A stretch of DNA of 64,000 nt from Bradyrhizobium sp. SZCCT0231 (lineage in GTDB: Bacteria > Pseudomonadota > Alphaproteobacteria > Rhizobiales > Xanthobacteraceae), in the NCBI RefSeq assembly GCF_018130245.1, contig NZ_JAFCKP010000005.1, positions 248,001-312,000 on the forward strand, in the 5' to 3' direction. Below are positions 43,419 to 51,316 of the stretch, in pieces. A model generated the notes under the pieces. The model was not told the DNA's origin. It did no database searches and saw only the letters and a program-made list of their open reading frames with translations. Every line of letters starts with the position of its first letter. Position 1 is the first letter of the stretch. The translations under genes were made by a program, and so were the position numbers.

Positions 43419-45020
43419 GTGGGCAGGAAGAGTTTCCGCTTCGTCTCGCTTCTCCCGGCGTTGCTGTCGTTCCTCATTGCCGGACCGCTCGCTGCGGATG
43501 AATTCCGCAGCCCCTCGCTCACGGCCCTGCGCGTCGACTGGCGCGCGGCGCTCGACCAGCTCCGTATCGAGATCAACAGCCGCCCGCAGATTGCGGGCGA
43601 CTTCATCTTCGCACCGCGCCGTTCGGTGCCGCGCTACGATCCGCGCGCGATGCCCGCGCTGGTGCAGCTCAACGCGATCTCCTCACGCTTCTTCACTGGC
43701 ATTACCCGAAGTCCCGTGCCCGTGCTGCTGCCGTTCGACGCCGCCGCGTACCTCGAGGCGCAGCGCAGCGGCGCACCGGTGACGCTCGCGCTGTCGCGCT
43801 ACCAGGCTGACTTCAATCCCGTCGACATGTTCGATGCCGGTCCTGCCGGCTACAGCGCGACCTTCTCGTTCGAGCCCGGCGCCGGCGAGGGCATGCCGAG
43901 CCGGGTGTTCGCAAGGCCCGTCGAGGTGCAAATCACGGGCTCAGCGCTCGTCTACGACATCGCCGATCCCGCCGGCGGCAAGGGCGAGCCGGTCAAGCCG
44001 CTCGCGGCAACCTACCCGGACCTGCGCAAGTTCATCCGGGAAGGCTATGTTCGCTACGCCTTCACCCGTTTCGGCGTCGCCTATGTGGTGTCGATCCAGT
44101 GCCTCGACAGCGTCGCCAGGCCGCGGCGGCTCGCCTGCAAGGAGGCCCATCCGGTTGCCGAGCGCTTCCTGAAGGCGCTGCGCGTCGCAGGCGGCCAGCG
44201 CATGCGGTCGCTGACGGACATTGCCTCCAACGTCATCGATCGCCCCGCGGCGCGTTCACCGGATTTCAGCTACCGGCCGAGCGGCGACATCATCCCGAAC
44301 ACCGGCTACCGCAAGCAGGGCGGCCATCCCGACACAATCGCCTATGCCCAGATCCGCTTTCCGCTGGAGAAGGCGCCCGCCTTCGTGCGTTCGCAATCCT
44401 ATGGCAAGCGCGACAAGAGCGAAGGTCCGACCGCCTATCCCTGGCGCGACAATTTCTGCGAGTCACGCAGTTTCGAGGTGTGGCAATGTGGTGGAGGCTA
44501 CGGCCACCAGGGCGAGGACATCCGCGCCGCCGACTGCCCGCCGCCCGGTGAAGGCCGCGAGCCCTGCGATCCCAAGCAGCGCGGCGTCGTCGCCGTACGC
44601 GATGCGATCGTCATCCGCGGAGCCAAGGACCAGGCCGCGACGCTTCAAGTCAACAGCCGCACCGAGCACATCCGTTTCCGCTACATGCACATGAATCCGC
44701 AGGCGATGAACGCCGATGGCGTCCTCAATGGCCGCATCGTCACCGAAGGCGAGAAGATCGGCGTGATCTCGAACTATCTCGACCATCCCGCCGGCACGTC
44801 GATGCACCTGCATTTCGACGTCCAGGTGTTCACCCGCGACGGCTGGATCTGGGTCAGCCCCTACGTCACGCTGGTCTCTGCCTATGAACGCCTGATCCGC
44901 GCCCGCGGCCGCGAGGTCGGGCCGGACATTGCGGGGGCCACGCAGCCTGTGGCGCATGCGCTGCCCGAGGACGTGCTCAAGCCGGACCTGCGCGAGGGAT
45001 CGAGCGGCGAGGACAATTGA
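43419..45020 (+). CDS. Exported M23-like peptidase domain protein
   Basis: This is a 533-residue protein with a signal peptide of about 26 residues. A large N-terminal region of unknown fold (residues 27-340) precedes a C-terminal LytM/M23-like domain. GYGHQGEDIRAADC gives the first zinc His and Asp, and MHLHFDVQVF the HxH. Inserts with extra Cys (CPPPGEGREPCDPKQ) are unusual. M23 enzymes cut peptidoglycan crosslinks. It starts at GTG 43419, 44 bases after efp, but a functional link is doubtful. Confidence 0.8.
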   Translation: MGRKSFRFVSLLPALLSFLIAGPLAADEFRSPSLTALRVDWRAALDQLRIEINSRPQIAGDFIFAPRRSVPRYDPRAMPALVQLNAISSRFFTGITRSPVPVLLPFDAAAYLEAQRSGAPVTLALSRYQADFNPVDMFDAGPAGYSATFSFEPGAGEGMPSRVFARPVEVQITGSALVYDIADPAGGKGEPVKPLAATYPDLRKFIREGYVRYAFTRFGVAYVVSIQCLDSVARPRRLACKEAHPVAERFLKALRVAGGQRMRSLTDIASNVIDRPAARSPDFSYRPSGDIIPNTGYRKQGGHPDTIAYAQIRFPLEKAPAFVRSQSYGKRDKSEGPTAYPWRDNFCESRSFEVWQCGGGYGHQGEDIRAADCPPPGEGREPCDPKQRGVVAVRDAIVIRGAKDQAATLQVNSRTEHIRFRYMHMNPQAMNADGVLNGRIVTEGEKIGVISNYLDHPAGTSMHLHFDVQVFTRDGWIWVSPYVTLVSAYERLIRARGREVGPDIAGATQPVAHALPEDVLKPDLREGSSGEDN

Positions 45021-45103
45021 CGGCTTGCTCGTTCCGATGCCGGGCGGTGCAAGAGCGTGTTGTCGCGCGCACCACCGGCCCGAACGAAGAAGGGACAAGG
45101 TTG

Positions 45104-46090
45104 ATGAGTGTCGGACTGATCGGTCTTCTCGATGATATCGCGGCGATTGCAAAGGTGGCAGCCGCCTCGCTCGACGATGTGGCGAGCCAGGCTGCCAAGG
45201 CGGGCACAAAGGCGGCTGGCGTGGTCATCGATGACGCGGCCGTCACGCCGAACTACGTCATCGGTTTCGCTTCGAAACGCGAACTGCCGATCGTCGGTAA
45301 AATCGCGGTCGGATCGCTACGCAATAAGTTGCTGATTCTGCTGCCCATTGCCCTGCTGCTCGGCTATCTCCTTCCCGCCGCGGTCACGCCGCTGCTCATG
45401 CTGGGCGGAGCCTTTCTCTGCTACGAGGGCGCCGAAAAGGTGCTCGAAGCCGTGACGCCGCATCATGCGCACCACCACGAGGCTCAACTCCAGCCGATTG
45501 CGTTGAATGCCCGGTCGGTCGAGGACGAGAAGGTCGCGAGTGCCATCAAGACGGATTTCATCCTGTCGGCGGAAATCATGGCGATCACGCTGGCGGCCCT
45601 CCCGGCGGGCAGCATCTGGACGCAGGCGCTGGTGTTGGCGCTGGTCGGCCTCTTTATCACCGTTGGGGTCTATGGCGTGGTCGCGCTGATCGTGAAGGCG
45701 GACGATGTCGGCGTGGCACTTGCGCGCTACGACGGCGCCTCTGTCATTGGCGGCGCGATCCGCCTGCTTGGACGCGCGCTCGTCCGCGGCATGCCAGCCT
45801 TCCTGGCGGTGCTGAGCACCATCGGCACCGCCGCCATGATCTGGGTCGGCGGCGGCATCATCCTGCACGGCATCGAAAAATACGGCCCGCCCGCGATCGG
45901 CCGCGCGGTGCATGCCGCGACCGAGGCCGCCGCGCATGCCCTTCCATCGGTTGCCGGCATCATCGAATGGTCGGTCGAGGCAGCCATCTCAGGCGCACTT
46001 GGACTGCTTGTCGGCGCACTTGCAATTCCGGCAGTCGAATACGGTCTCGCGCCGGCATGGAAACGGTTGAGGCGATCGCAGTCGGCCTGA
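45104..46090 (+). CDS. DUF808 family membrane protein
   Basis: This is a 328-residue protein of the DUF808/YedI family, starting MSVGLIGLLDDIAAIAKVAA. It has about six hydrophobic helices, a His-rich segment (PHHAHHHEAQL) between helices, and the family core VGKIAVGSLRNKLLILLPIA. Function is not known; metal transport or stress tolerance has been suggested only by the His cluster, which is inference. AGGGACAAGG lies before the ATG. Confidence 0.87.
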   Translation: MSVGLIGLLDDIAAIAKVAAASLDDVASQAAKAGTKAAGVVIDDAAVTPNYVIGFASKRELPIVGKIAVGSLRNKLLILLPIALLLGYLLPAAVTPLLMLGGAFLCYEGAEKVLEAVTPHHAHHHEAQLQPIALNARSVEDEKVASAIKTDFILSAEIMAITLAALPAGSIWTQALVLALVGLFITVGVYGVVALIVKADDVGVALARYDGASVIGGAIRLLGRALVRGMPAFLAVLSTIGTAAMIWVGGGIILHGIEKYGPPAIGRAVHAATEAAAHALPSVAGIIEWSVEAAISGALGLLVGALAIPAVEYGLAPAWKRLRRSQSA

Positions 46091-46118
46091 ACACGGCGAT
46101 CTCGAATTCGAGTGCCAG

Positions 46119-46622
46119 CTACTCCAAGAATGTCGTGAGCTGGGCGCCCTCATCTGCCACGAACACCGCGATCAACTCCGCGGGCTCGGTCGCGCTGGCA
46201 TTGGCCGAGACGAGATGCGTCGAGCCGGGCGGCTCAAAGAAGGACTGGCCGACGCCAAACGTCTCGACCGGGCCACCACCGAGCTGCGAGCGGATCTCGC
46301 CCTTGGTGATGTAGGCCGTCACCGAGCCCGCGTGACGATGCGGCCGCGAAAACCCGCCCGGACCATAGGACACGCGCACGATGGTGACGCGCTTGCCCGG
46401 GACGTTCGGCAGCGCGTAGGAGCCGATCGGCTCGACCTTGTCGAGCGGCGAGCTCTCCGCCGCCGTGGCGCAGAGCGGGGTCAGCACGCCTGAGACGGTA
46501 TCCATCGTCACCGGCAGCGCTTTGCCGATCGCAAGCGCGCAGGCGAGCCCTGCGACGACGGCGAGCGTCGTCGAACGTGACGGCGCCGGACACTGCACGG
46601 CAGAAAAGCTCATGGCTGTCAT
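46119..46622 (-). CDS. Exported cupin protein, paralogue 1
   Basis: This is a 167-residue protein. The N-terminal hydrophobic segment (about 17-45) is a signal anchor or leader. The cupin barrel includes SYGPGGFSRPHRHAGSVTAY with the His-x-His metal pair, KGEIRSQLGGG, and FFEPPGSTHLVSANASATEP. It is clearly related to the cupin at 55637-56053. Metal binding is likely, and the reaction is unknown. It starts at ATG 46622 or 46613. It is the second gene of a two-gene unit with the AhpD-like protein. Confidence 0.85.
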   Translation of the reverse strand: MTAMSFSAVQCPAPSRSTTLAVVAGLACALAIGKALPVTMDTVSGVLTPLCATAAESSPLDKVEPIGSYALPNVPGKRVTIVRVSYGPGGFSRPHRHAGSVTAYITKGEIRSQLGGGPVETFGVGQSFFEPPGSTHLVSANASATEPAELIAVFVADEGAQLTTFLE

Positions 46623-46643
46623 CGTGATCTCCCCTTGTCTCCA

Positions 46644-47123
46644 TCAGGATGCAGCGGCGGCCGCTGCGACCGGCCGCTTTGCAGGCGTCCAGCGAAACGC
46701 CGCGCCAAAGCGGTTCCAGACGTTGATCGAGGCGACCGCTGACGTCAGGTACGTCAGCTCCGTCTCGGAGAATTCACGGGACGCTTCGGCATAGACCTCC
46801 TCGCTGACGCCGTCGGGCAGACAGGTCAGCGCCTCGGCCCAGGCCAGCGCAGCACGCTCGCGCGACGAAAAGATCGGCGCCTCGCGCCAGACCGCGACCA
46901 GATAGAGCTTGTCGACGGGAACCCCGATCCGTTCCGACAACAGGACATGATGCTGCACGCAGAAGGCGCAGCCGTTGATCTGCGAGGCGCGCAGCTTGAC
47001 CAGCTCGAGCAGCTGCTTGTCGAGGCCGGCCTTGGCCGCCAGCTGGCCCAGCGCCAGCACCAGATCATAGGCATCGGGCGCGATCCGCTTGAAATCTTCA
47101 TATTCGCTGCGGGCGTGTGACAT
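46644..47123 (-). CDS. Carboxymuconolactone decarboxylase / AhpD-like protein
   Basis: This is a 159-residue all-helical protein. The catalytic segment is INGCAFCVQHHVLLSE, with the Cys-x-x-Cys-x-x-x-His of AhpD-type peroxidase partners, and the second half has VSEEVYAEASREFSETELTYL. Such proteins reduce peroxides or act as decarboxylases. Its gene is divergent from the marR gene, sharing the palindrome-rich gap at 47124-47177, so it is probably the main target of that regulator. Confidence 0.9.
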   Translation of the reverse strand: MSHARSEYEDFKRIAPDAYDLVLALGQLAAKAGLDKQLLELVKLRASQINGCAFCVQHHVLLSERIGVPVDKLYLVAVWREAPIFSSRERAALAWAEALTCLPDGVSEEVYAEASREFSETELTYLTSAVASINVWNRFGAAFRWTPAKRPVAAAAAAS

Positions 47124-47143
47124 TGCCGTTCACCTCGTCTTAT

Positions 47144-47178
47144 TGTAAGAGTACGTATATCTTATAAGAGCTCTTACA
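47144..47178. promoter_or_regulatory. MarR operator candidate with repeated TAAGAG half-sites
   Basis: The arms TGTAAGAG (47144-47151) and CTCTTACA (47171-47178) form an inverted repeat. A second perfect palindrome TAAGAGCTCTTA (47165-47176) lies inside and just before the marR ATG at 47178. TAAGA / TCTTA at 47146-47164 is a third pairing. The whole 54-base gap between divergent genes is AT-rich. Binding here would block both transcripts and the marR start. Confidence 0.7.
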
Positions 47179-47699
47179 TGGCACGCAAGGCGAATGGCGT
47201 CACGAGACCGCAATCGGGACGAAAGGCAGTTGAAGACGGTGCCGTGCATGTCCCCGCTCCCGGGGAAGGCAAGCGCGGCGAGCAGGGCTATCTCGGCTAT
47301 CTGTTGCGACAGGCCCACGCCGCGGTTCGCCTGACGATGGAACGCACTCTCGCCGATCTCGGCGTGACGTCGCCGCAATTCGCGGTGCTGACGATGCTGA
47401 ACGCCTATCCGGGCTTGTCGGGGGCCGACGTCGCCCGCCTCACCTTCCTGACACCCCAGACCGTCGGCGTCATCATCCGCAATCTCGAACGCGACGGCGC
47501 GATTCTGATGACGCCCCATCCGGTCCACGGCCGTATCCAGCAGTGGACGCTGACGCCGCGCGGGGCGACTCTTTTGAGAGCGTGCCGACAGCGTGTGCTC
47601 GAATTGGAAAAGCGCCTCGCTCGGGGTTTGGATATCAAGGCGGAAACTGCGATCCGCCGCTGGCTCGCCGGCATCGCGGCCGAGTTGCAGGAGGGCTAG
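47178..47699 (+). CDS. MarR family transcriptional regulator
   Basis: This is a 173-residue winged-helix regulator. A polar N-terminal extension of about 40 residues precedes the domain: AHAAVRLTMERTLADLGVTS, LSGADVARLTFLTPQTVGVI (recognition helix) and MTPHPVHGRIQQWTLTPRG (wing). It is divergent from the AhpD-like and cupin genes. Related regulators respond to phenolics or oxidants, in keeping with the peroxidase-like neighbour; the ligand itself is unknown. Confidence 0.9.
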   Translation: MARKANGVTRPQSGRKAVEDGAVHVPAPGEGKRGEQGYLGYLLRQAHAAVRLTMERTLADLGVTSPQFAVLTMLNAYPGLSGADVARLTFLTPQTVGVIIRNLERDGAILMTPHPVHGRIQQWTLTPRGATLLRACRQRVLELEKRLARGLDIKAETAIRRWLAGIAAELQEG

Positions 47700-47700
47700 G

Positions 47701-47952
47701 CTATCCGCCCCTCAACGCATTCTTGACCTCGCCGTCGGGCCAGGTCTCGTCGGCCGCGATCACCCGCACGCGGGTCTGGTCGGCGGTATTGACCAGCACG
47801 TGCGAATTCACCCGCTCACCGCTCTGCTCGAGACGCAGATCGGTTTCGGGCTTCCAGCTCAGCGTGGTCGCGAGGTCGCCGGGAAAGATCTTCCATTGCG
47901 ATCCGTCGTCGAGTTCGACGACATGGCTTTCCGCATGCGTGCGTATCTTCAT
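47701..47952 (-). CDS. Hypothetical protein (83 aa)
   Basis: This is an 83-residue protein, MKIRTHAESHVVELDDGSQW, then TTLSWKPETDLRLEQ and HVLVNTADQTRVRVIAADET, ending in a Gly tail. The alternating strands suggest a small beta fold. No signal peptide. GGGGTGG precedes ATG 47952. The frame stays open upstream but without coding character, so I chose this start. It is convergent with marR, one base apart. I recognise no family. Confidence 0.6.
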   Translation of the reverse strand: MKIRTHAESHVVELDDGSQWKIFPGDLATTLSWKPETDLRLEQSGERVNSHVLVNTADQTRVRVIAADETWPDGEVKNALRGG

Positions 47953-48162
47953 TCCACCCCGATCTCTCGATGAACAGACTGCATACCGAAGGCAGGCCCC
48001 GGCCCGCGGCCGAAACTTTTCCTCCTTCCTGGTGTTGAGGGAATGCGGGAGATGCGACACTTGTTCCGACGGGAACGGCCGGCGCAATCGGGCAGAATTC
48101 ACACATCGTTGCTGTTCCAGGAACCGACTCACACGGGCCATGTTTCCGGCTAGAATGTATCC

Positions 48163-49392
48163 ATGAAGCACGCTGATTCCTCGCCCCGTTGCACGCGCCG
48201 GGCCCTGCTCCAGTCGGCGCTCGGTGCAGCCGCTTTGCTTGCACTCCCGCCCCACGCGCTCGCCGCGCCTCCGGGCTTCGACGAATGGCGCGAGAGCTTT
48301 CGCGCACGCGCGATGGCAAAAGGTATTTCCGCCGCGACATGGCAGCGCACGATGGGACGGGTCGAGCCGGACATGAGCGTGTTCAAGCAGATGCGCAACC
48401 AGCCCGAATTCCACGAGCAGGTCTGGCAATACATCAACCGCCGCGTCTCGGACTGGCGCGTCATCAACGGCAAGATCGCGCTGAAGAGCAACGAGGCGCT
48501 GCTCGCGCGCATCGAGCGCGATTTCGGCGTCGAGCGCGGCACGCTGCTGGCGCTGTGGGGCGTCGAGTCCGCTTATGGCGATCCCTTGGTGCAACAGAAC
48601 CACATGAGGCCGGTGTTTCCCTCGCTCGCCGCGCTCGCCTGGAACGAGCCTCGGCGCAAGGCCTATTGGGAGACCGAGCTGATCAACGCGCTGCGTATCG
48701 TCGACAAGGGCTGGAGCACGCCGGATGAAATGCGGGGATCCTGGGCCGGCGCGATGGGGCATTCGCAATGGATGCCGGAGGTCTGGCTCAATGTCGGCAT
48801 CGACTATGACGGCGACGGCAAGGTCTCGCCGTTCGGCAAGCCCGACGATGCGCTGGGCTCGACCGCAAAATATCTCGTCAATCGCGGCAAGTGGCATCGC
48901 GGCGAGCATTGGGGCTACGAGGTGCGTGCGCCCGGCGAGATGAGCGGCAGCCGGACCTATGCAGCTTGGGCTACCGCGGGCGTCACCCGCGCGGACGGCC
49001 AACCGTTTCCGCAGCCGAACGCATCCGCGCAGATGTGGACGCCGGTTGCGGGCGGACCGACCTTCCTGCTGGGACCGAATTTCTACTCGGTGAAGAGCTA
49101 CAACCCTTCCATGAACTATGCGCTGGCGATCTGCCATCTCGGCGACCGCTGTCTCGGCGCGCCGCCCTTCATCCAGCCCTTCCCCGGCTCCGAACGCGCG
49201 CTGACGCTCGCGGAAGTGCAGGAGATGCAGACGCGCCTGACCAAGGCCGGCTTCGATACCGGCGGCACCGACGGCCGCGTCGGCAACGACACGATGAAGG
49301 CGGTCAAGGATTTTCAGCAGCGCGCCGGCATCACGCCGGCGGACGGCTATGGCGGGCTGAAGGTGCTGGCCAAGCTGCGGCAGGGGTCGTAG
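48163..49392 (+). CDS. Lytic murein transglycosylase (MltB family) with a peptidoglycan-binding domain
   Basis: This is a 409-residue exported protein with a Tat-like or Sec leader (RRALLQSALGAAALLALPP). The SLT_2 catalytic domain covers about residues 40-330; the catalytic Glu lies in LALWGVESAYGDPL, with GAMGHSQWMPEVWL later. A peptidoglycan-binding type 1 domain sits at the C-terminus (EVQEMQTRLTKAGFDTGGTD, then TMKAVKDFQQRAG). It cleaves glycan strands with formation of anhydro-muramic ends. It is a single gene. Confidence 0.92.
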   Translation: MKHADSSPRCTRRALLQSALGAAALLALPPHALAAPPGFDEWRESFRARAMAKGISAATWQRTMGRVEPDMSVFKQMRNQPEFHEQVWQYINRRVSDWRVINGKIALKSNEALLARIERDFGVERGTLLALWGVESAYGDPLVQQNHMRPVFPSLAALAWNEPRRKAYWETELINALRIVDKGWSTPDEMRGSWAGAMGHSQWMPEVWLNVGIDYDGDGKVSPFGKPDDALGSTAKYLVNRGKWHRGEHWGYEVRAPGEMSGSRTYAAWATAGVTRADGQPFPQPNASAQMWTPVAGGPTFLLGPNFYSVKSYNPSMNYALAICHLGDRCLGAPPFIQPFPGSERALTLAEVQEMQTRLTKAGFDTGGTDGRVGNDTMKAVKDFQQRAGITPADGYGGLKVLAKLRQGS

Positions 49393-49411
49393 GCCGACAC
49401 CCTCTCCCGCC

Positions 49412-49515
49412 GTCATTCCGGGGCGCGCCACTTGGCGCGAGCCCGGAATCCATTCCACCGCGTCGCTTGCTGCGCGATGGATTCCGGGCTCGCGCTACGC
49501 GCGCCCCGGAATGAC
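49412..49515. repeat. Long palindromic intergenic repeat, type 4
   Basis: The ends GTCATTCCGGGGCGCG and CGCGCCCCGGAATGAC are exact complements, with inner arms AGCCCGGAATCCATTCC / GATGGATTCCGGGCT. It lies between the convergent transglycosylase and class II aldolase genes, eight bases from the latter's stop, again a convergent position. Confidence 0.85.
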
Positions 49516-49522
49516 ACCGTGG

Positions 49523-50320
49523 TCAGTGCCGGTATTGCGGCTCTTCCGCATCGAGCTGGCGGCGGATGGCGGCGAGATGCAGCCGCGCGGATTCGGAGTC
49601 GCCCTCGCGCATCTGCCTGTAGGTCTCGGCCGCAACGGCAGGATCCACCGGCAGCACTTTCCGCCCCGTCGACATCGCCAGCACCTGCACTTCGGCGGCG
49701 CGCTCGAGGTAATAGAGATCGTCCCAAGCTTCCGCGATGGTCGGCGCCAGCACCATCACGCCGTGATGCTTCATGAAGACGATGTCGGCATCGCCAACGG
49801 CGGAGGCGATGCGCGCACCCTCGCGGTTGTCGAGCGCGAGGCCGTTGTAGTCGCGATCCACGGCGGTGCGGCCGTAGAATTTCAGTGCGGTCTGGCCCGC
49901 CCAGATCAGGGGATCGCCCTCGGTCATCGACAACGCCGTGGCATAGGGCATGTGGGTGTGGAAGGCGACCTTGGCGCGCGGCAGGCGCTTGTGCATCTCG
50001 GCATGGATGTAGAAGGCAGTCGCCTCCGGCACACCCTCGCCGTCGAGCACGTTGCCATGAAAATCGCAGATCAGGAGCTTTGACGCAGTCAGCTCGCGGA
50101 AGGCGTAGCCATAGGGATTGACGAGGAAGAGATCGTCATGACCAGGCACGACGGCCGAGAAATGGTTGCAGATGCCCTCCTCGAAGCCGTTGCGCGCCGC
50201 CATGCGGAAGCAGGCGGCAAGATCCTCGCGCGCGGTGCGGATCGCGTCGGTGGCGAGGTCCGGCCGGTTCGAGCGGAACGGCGCTGGCGAGGAAGAAGAC
50301 GAATGGAGGCTATGCGCCAT
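49523..50320 (-). CDS. Class II aldolase/adducin family protein
   Basis: This is a 265-residue enzyme. The zinc site is formed by VAFHTHMPYATALS (His-x-His) and later VFMKHHGVMVLAP. GICNHFSAVVPGHDDLFLVN is the usual substrate phosphate or carboxylate loop. Relatives include fuculose-phosphate aldolases and many uncharacterised proteins. Ser-rich residues 1-15 are probably disordered. It lies 97 bases after the SDR gene on the same strand, and the two could act in one pathway. Confidence 0.85.
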   Translation of the reverse strand: MAHSLHSSSSSPAPFRSNRPDLATDAIRTAREDLAACFRMAARNGFEEGICNHFSAVVPGHDDLFLVNPYGYAFRELTASKLLICDFHGNVLDGEGVPEATAFYIHAEMHKRLPRAKVAFHTHMPYATALSMTEGDPLIWAGQTALKFYGRTAVDRDYNGLALDNREGARIASAVGDADIVFMKHHGVMVLAPTIAEAWDDLYYLERAAEVQVLAMSTGRKVLPVDPAVAAETYRQMREGDSESARLHLAAIRRQLDAEEPQYRH

Positions 50321-50417
50321 GGCGAAGGAAACCTCTGTCGGTCGGGAGCTGCCCCGTGTTGTACAGGGGCTGCGCCTGCGCGTCAGCCCCTGCGACCGCC
50401 ACCCTGCCCTGCGCGGC

Positions 50418-51227
50418 TCAGGCCCGCCGCGGCACCCCGCCCGCGTTCATGCCGCCGTCGATGACGAGCTCGATGCCGGTGACATAGCGCGAGGCCTCGG
50501 AGGCGAGATACAGCACGCCCGAGGCGATCTCCGCGGCTTGGCCGGCGCGGCCCAATGGAGTGACGACACGGGCGCGCTCCTCCGGATCGATCGGAGCATT
50601 CTGGCCGGCGCCGGTCGCCCCGGTCGGGATCTTGCCCCAGATCGGCGTATCGATGATGCCGGGATGAACCGAGTTGACGCGGATGCCGTCGCCCGCCGCC
50701 GCGCACTCCATCGCGATCGATTTGGCGAACAGCCGCACGCCGCCCTTGGTCGCCGAATAGGCCGATAATCCCGGCGAGCCGCGCAAACCCGCCAGCGAGG
50801 ACATCATGACGATCGAGCCGCCGCCGGTCTTGCGCATCAACGGCAGGCAGTGCTTGACCGAAAGAAACACACCATCGAGATTGATCGCATTCTGCTTGCG
50901 CCAGTCAGCGAGCGTCATGTCGACGATCGAAGGCACGGAAATGCCGATGCCGGCATTGGAAACGAGCACGTCGAGCCGGCCGTAGCGCTTGCCGACCTCA
51001 GCGGCGACCTCGATCCAGCGCTCCTCGCTGGTGACATCCTGCTCCAGGAAGATCGCCTTGCCGCCGGCCTTGGTGATGCGCCTGGCGAGCTCGGGGCCCC
51101 TCAGTTCGTCGATGTCGGTCGCGATGACCGTGGCGCCTTCGCGCGCGAACAGCTCGGCGATGGCCTCGCCGATGCCGGAGGCGCCGCCCGTCACCAGTGC
51201 GACCTTGCCCTCAACCTGCCCTGCCAT
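50418..51227 (-). CDS. Short-chain dehydrogenase/reductase
   Basis: This is a 269-residue classical SDR. The NAD-binding motif is TGGASGIGEAI, NAG lies in VLVSNAGIGIS, and the active Ser and Tyr-x-x-x-Lys are in MMSSLAGLRGSPGLSAYSATKGG. A tail RYVTGIELVIDGGMNAGG is typical. It oxidises or reduces a hydroxyl group; the substrate is unknown. The ATG at 51227 follows GGGAG, preferred over ATG 51233. It probably forms a unit with the class II aldolase. Confidence 0.92.
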   Translation of the reverse strand: MAGQVEGKVALVTGGASGIGEAIAELFAREGATVIATDIDELRGPELARRITKAGGKAIFLEQDVTSEERWIEVAAEVGKRYGRLDVLVSNAGIGISVPSIVDMTLADWRKQNAINLDGVFLSVKHCLPLMRKTGGGSIVMMSSLAGLRGSPGLSAYSATKGGVRLFAKSIAMECAAAGDGIRVNSVHPGIIDTPIWGKIPTGATGAGQNAPIDPEERARVVTPLGRAGQAAEIASGVLYLASEASRYVTGIELVIDGGMNAGGVPRRA

Positions 51228-51266
51228 GTTCACTCCCTTTCTTTTTGTTGTTCGAGGCCGTTATTG

Positions 51267-51316
51267 GCGCATGATCTTTGTCGGAAAACCGCTTCGCACT
51301 TTTCCGGATCATGCGC
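51267..51316. repeat. Short palindromic repeat abutting the recJ stop
   Basis: Arms GCGCATGATC (51267-51276) and GATCATGCGC (51307-51316) enclose CGGAAAACCGC-type sequence with further pairing (TCGGAAAA / TTTTCCGGA). Elements of this form are widespread in rhizobial genomes. It ends exactly at the recJ stop codon and could stabilise the recJ 3' end. Confidence 0.75.
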
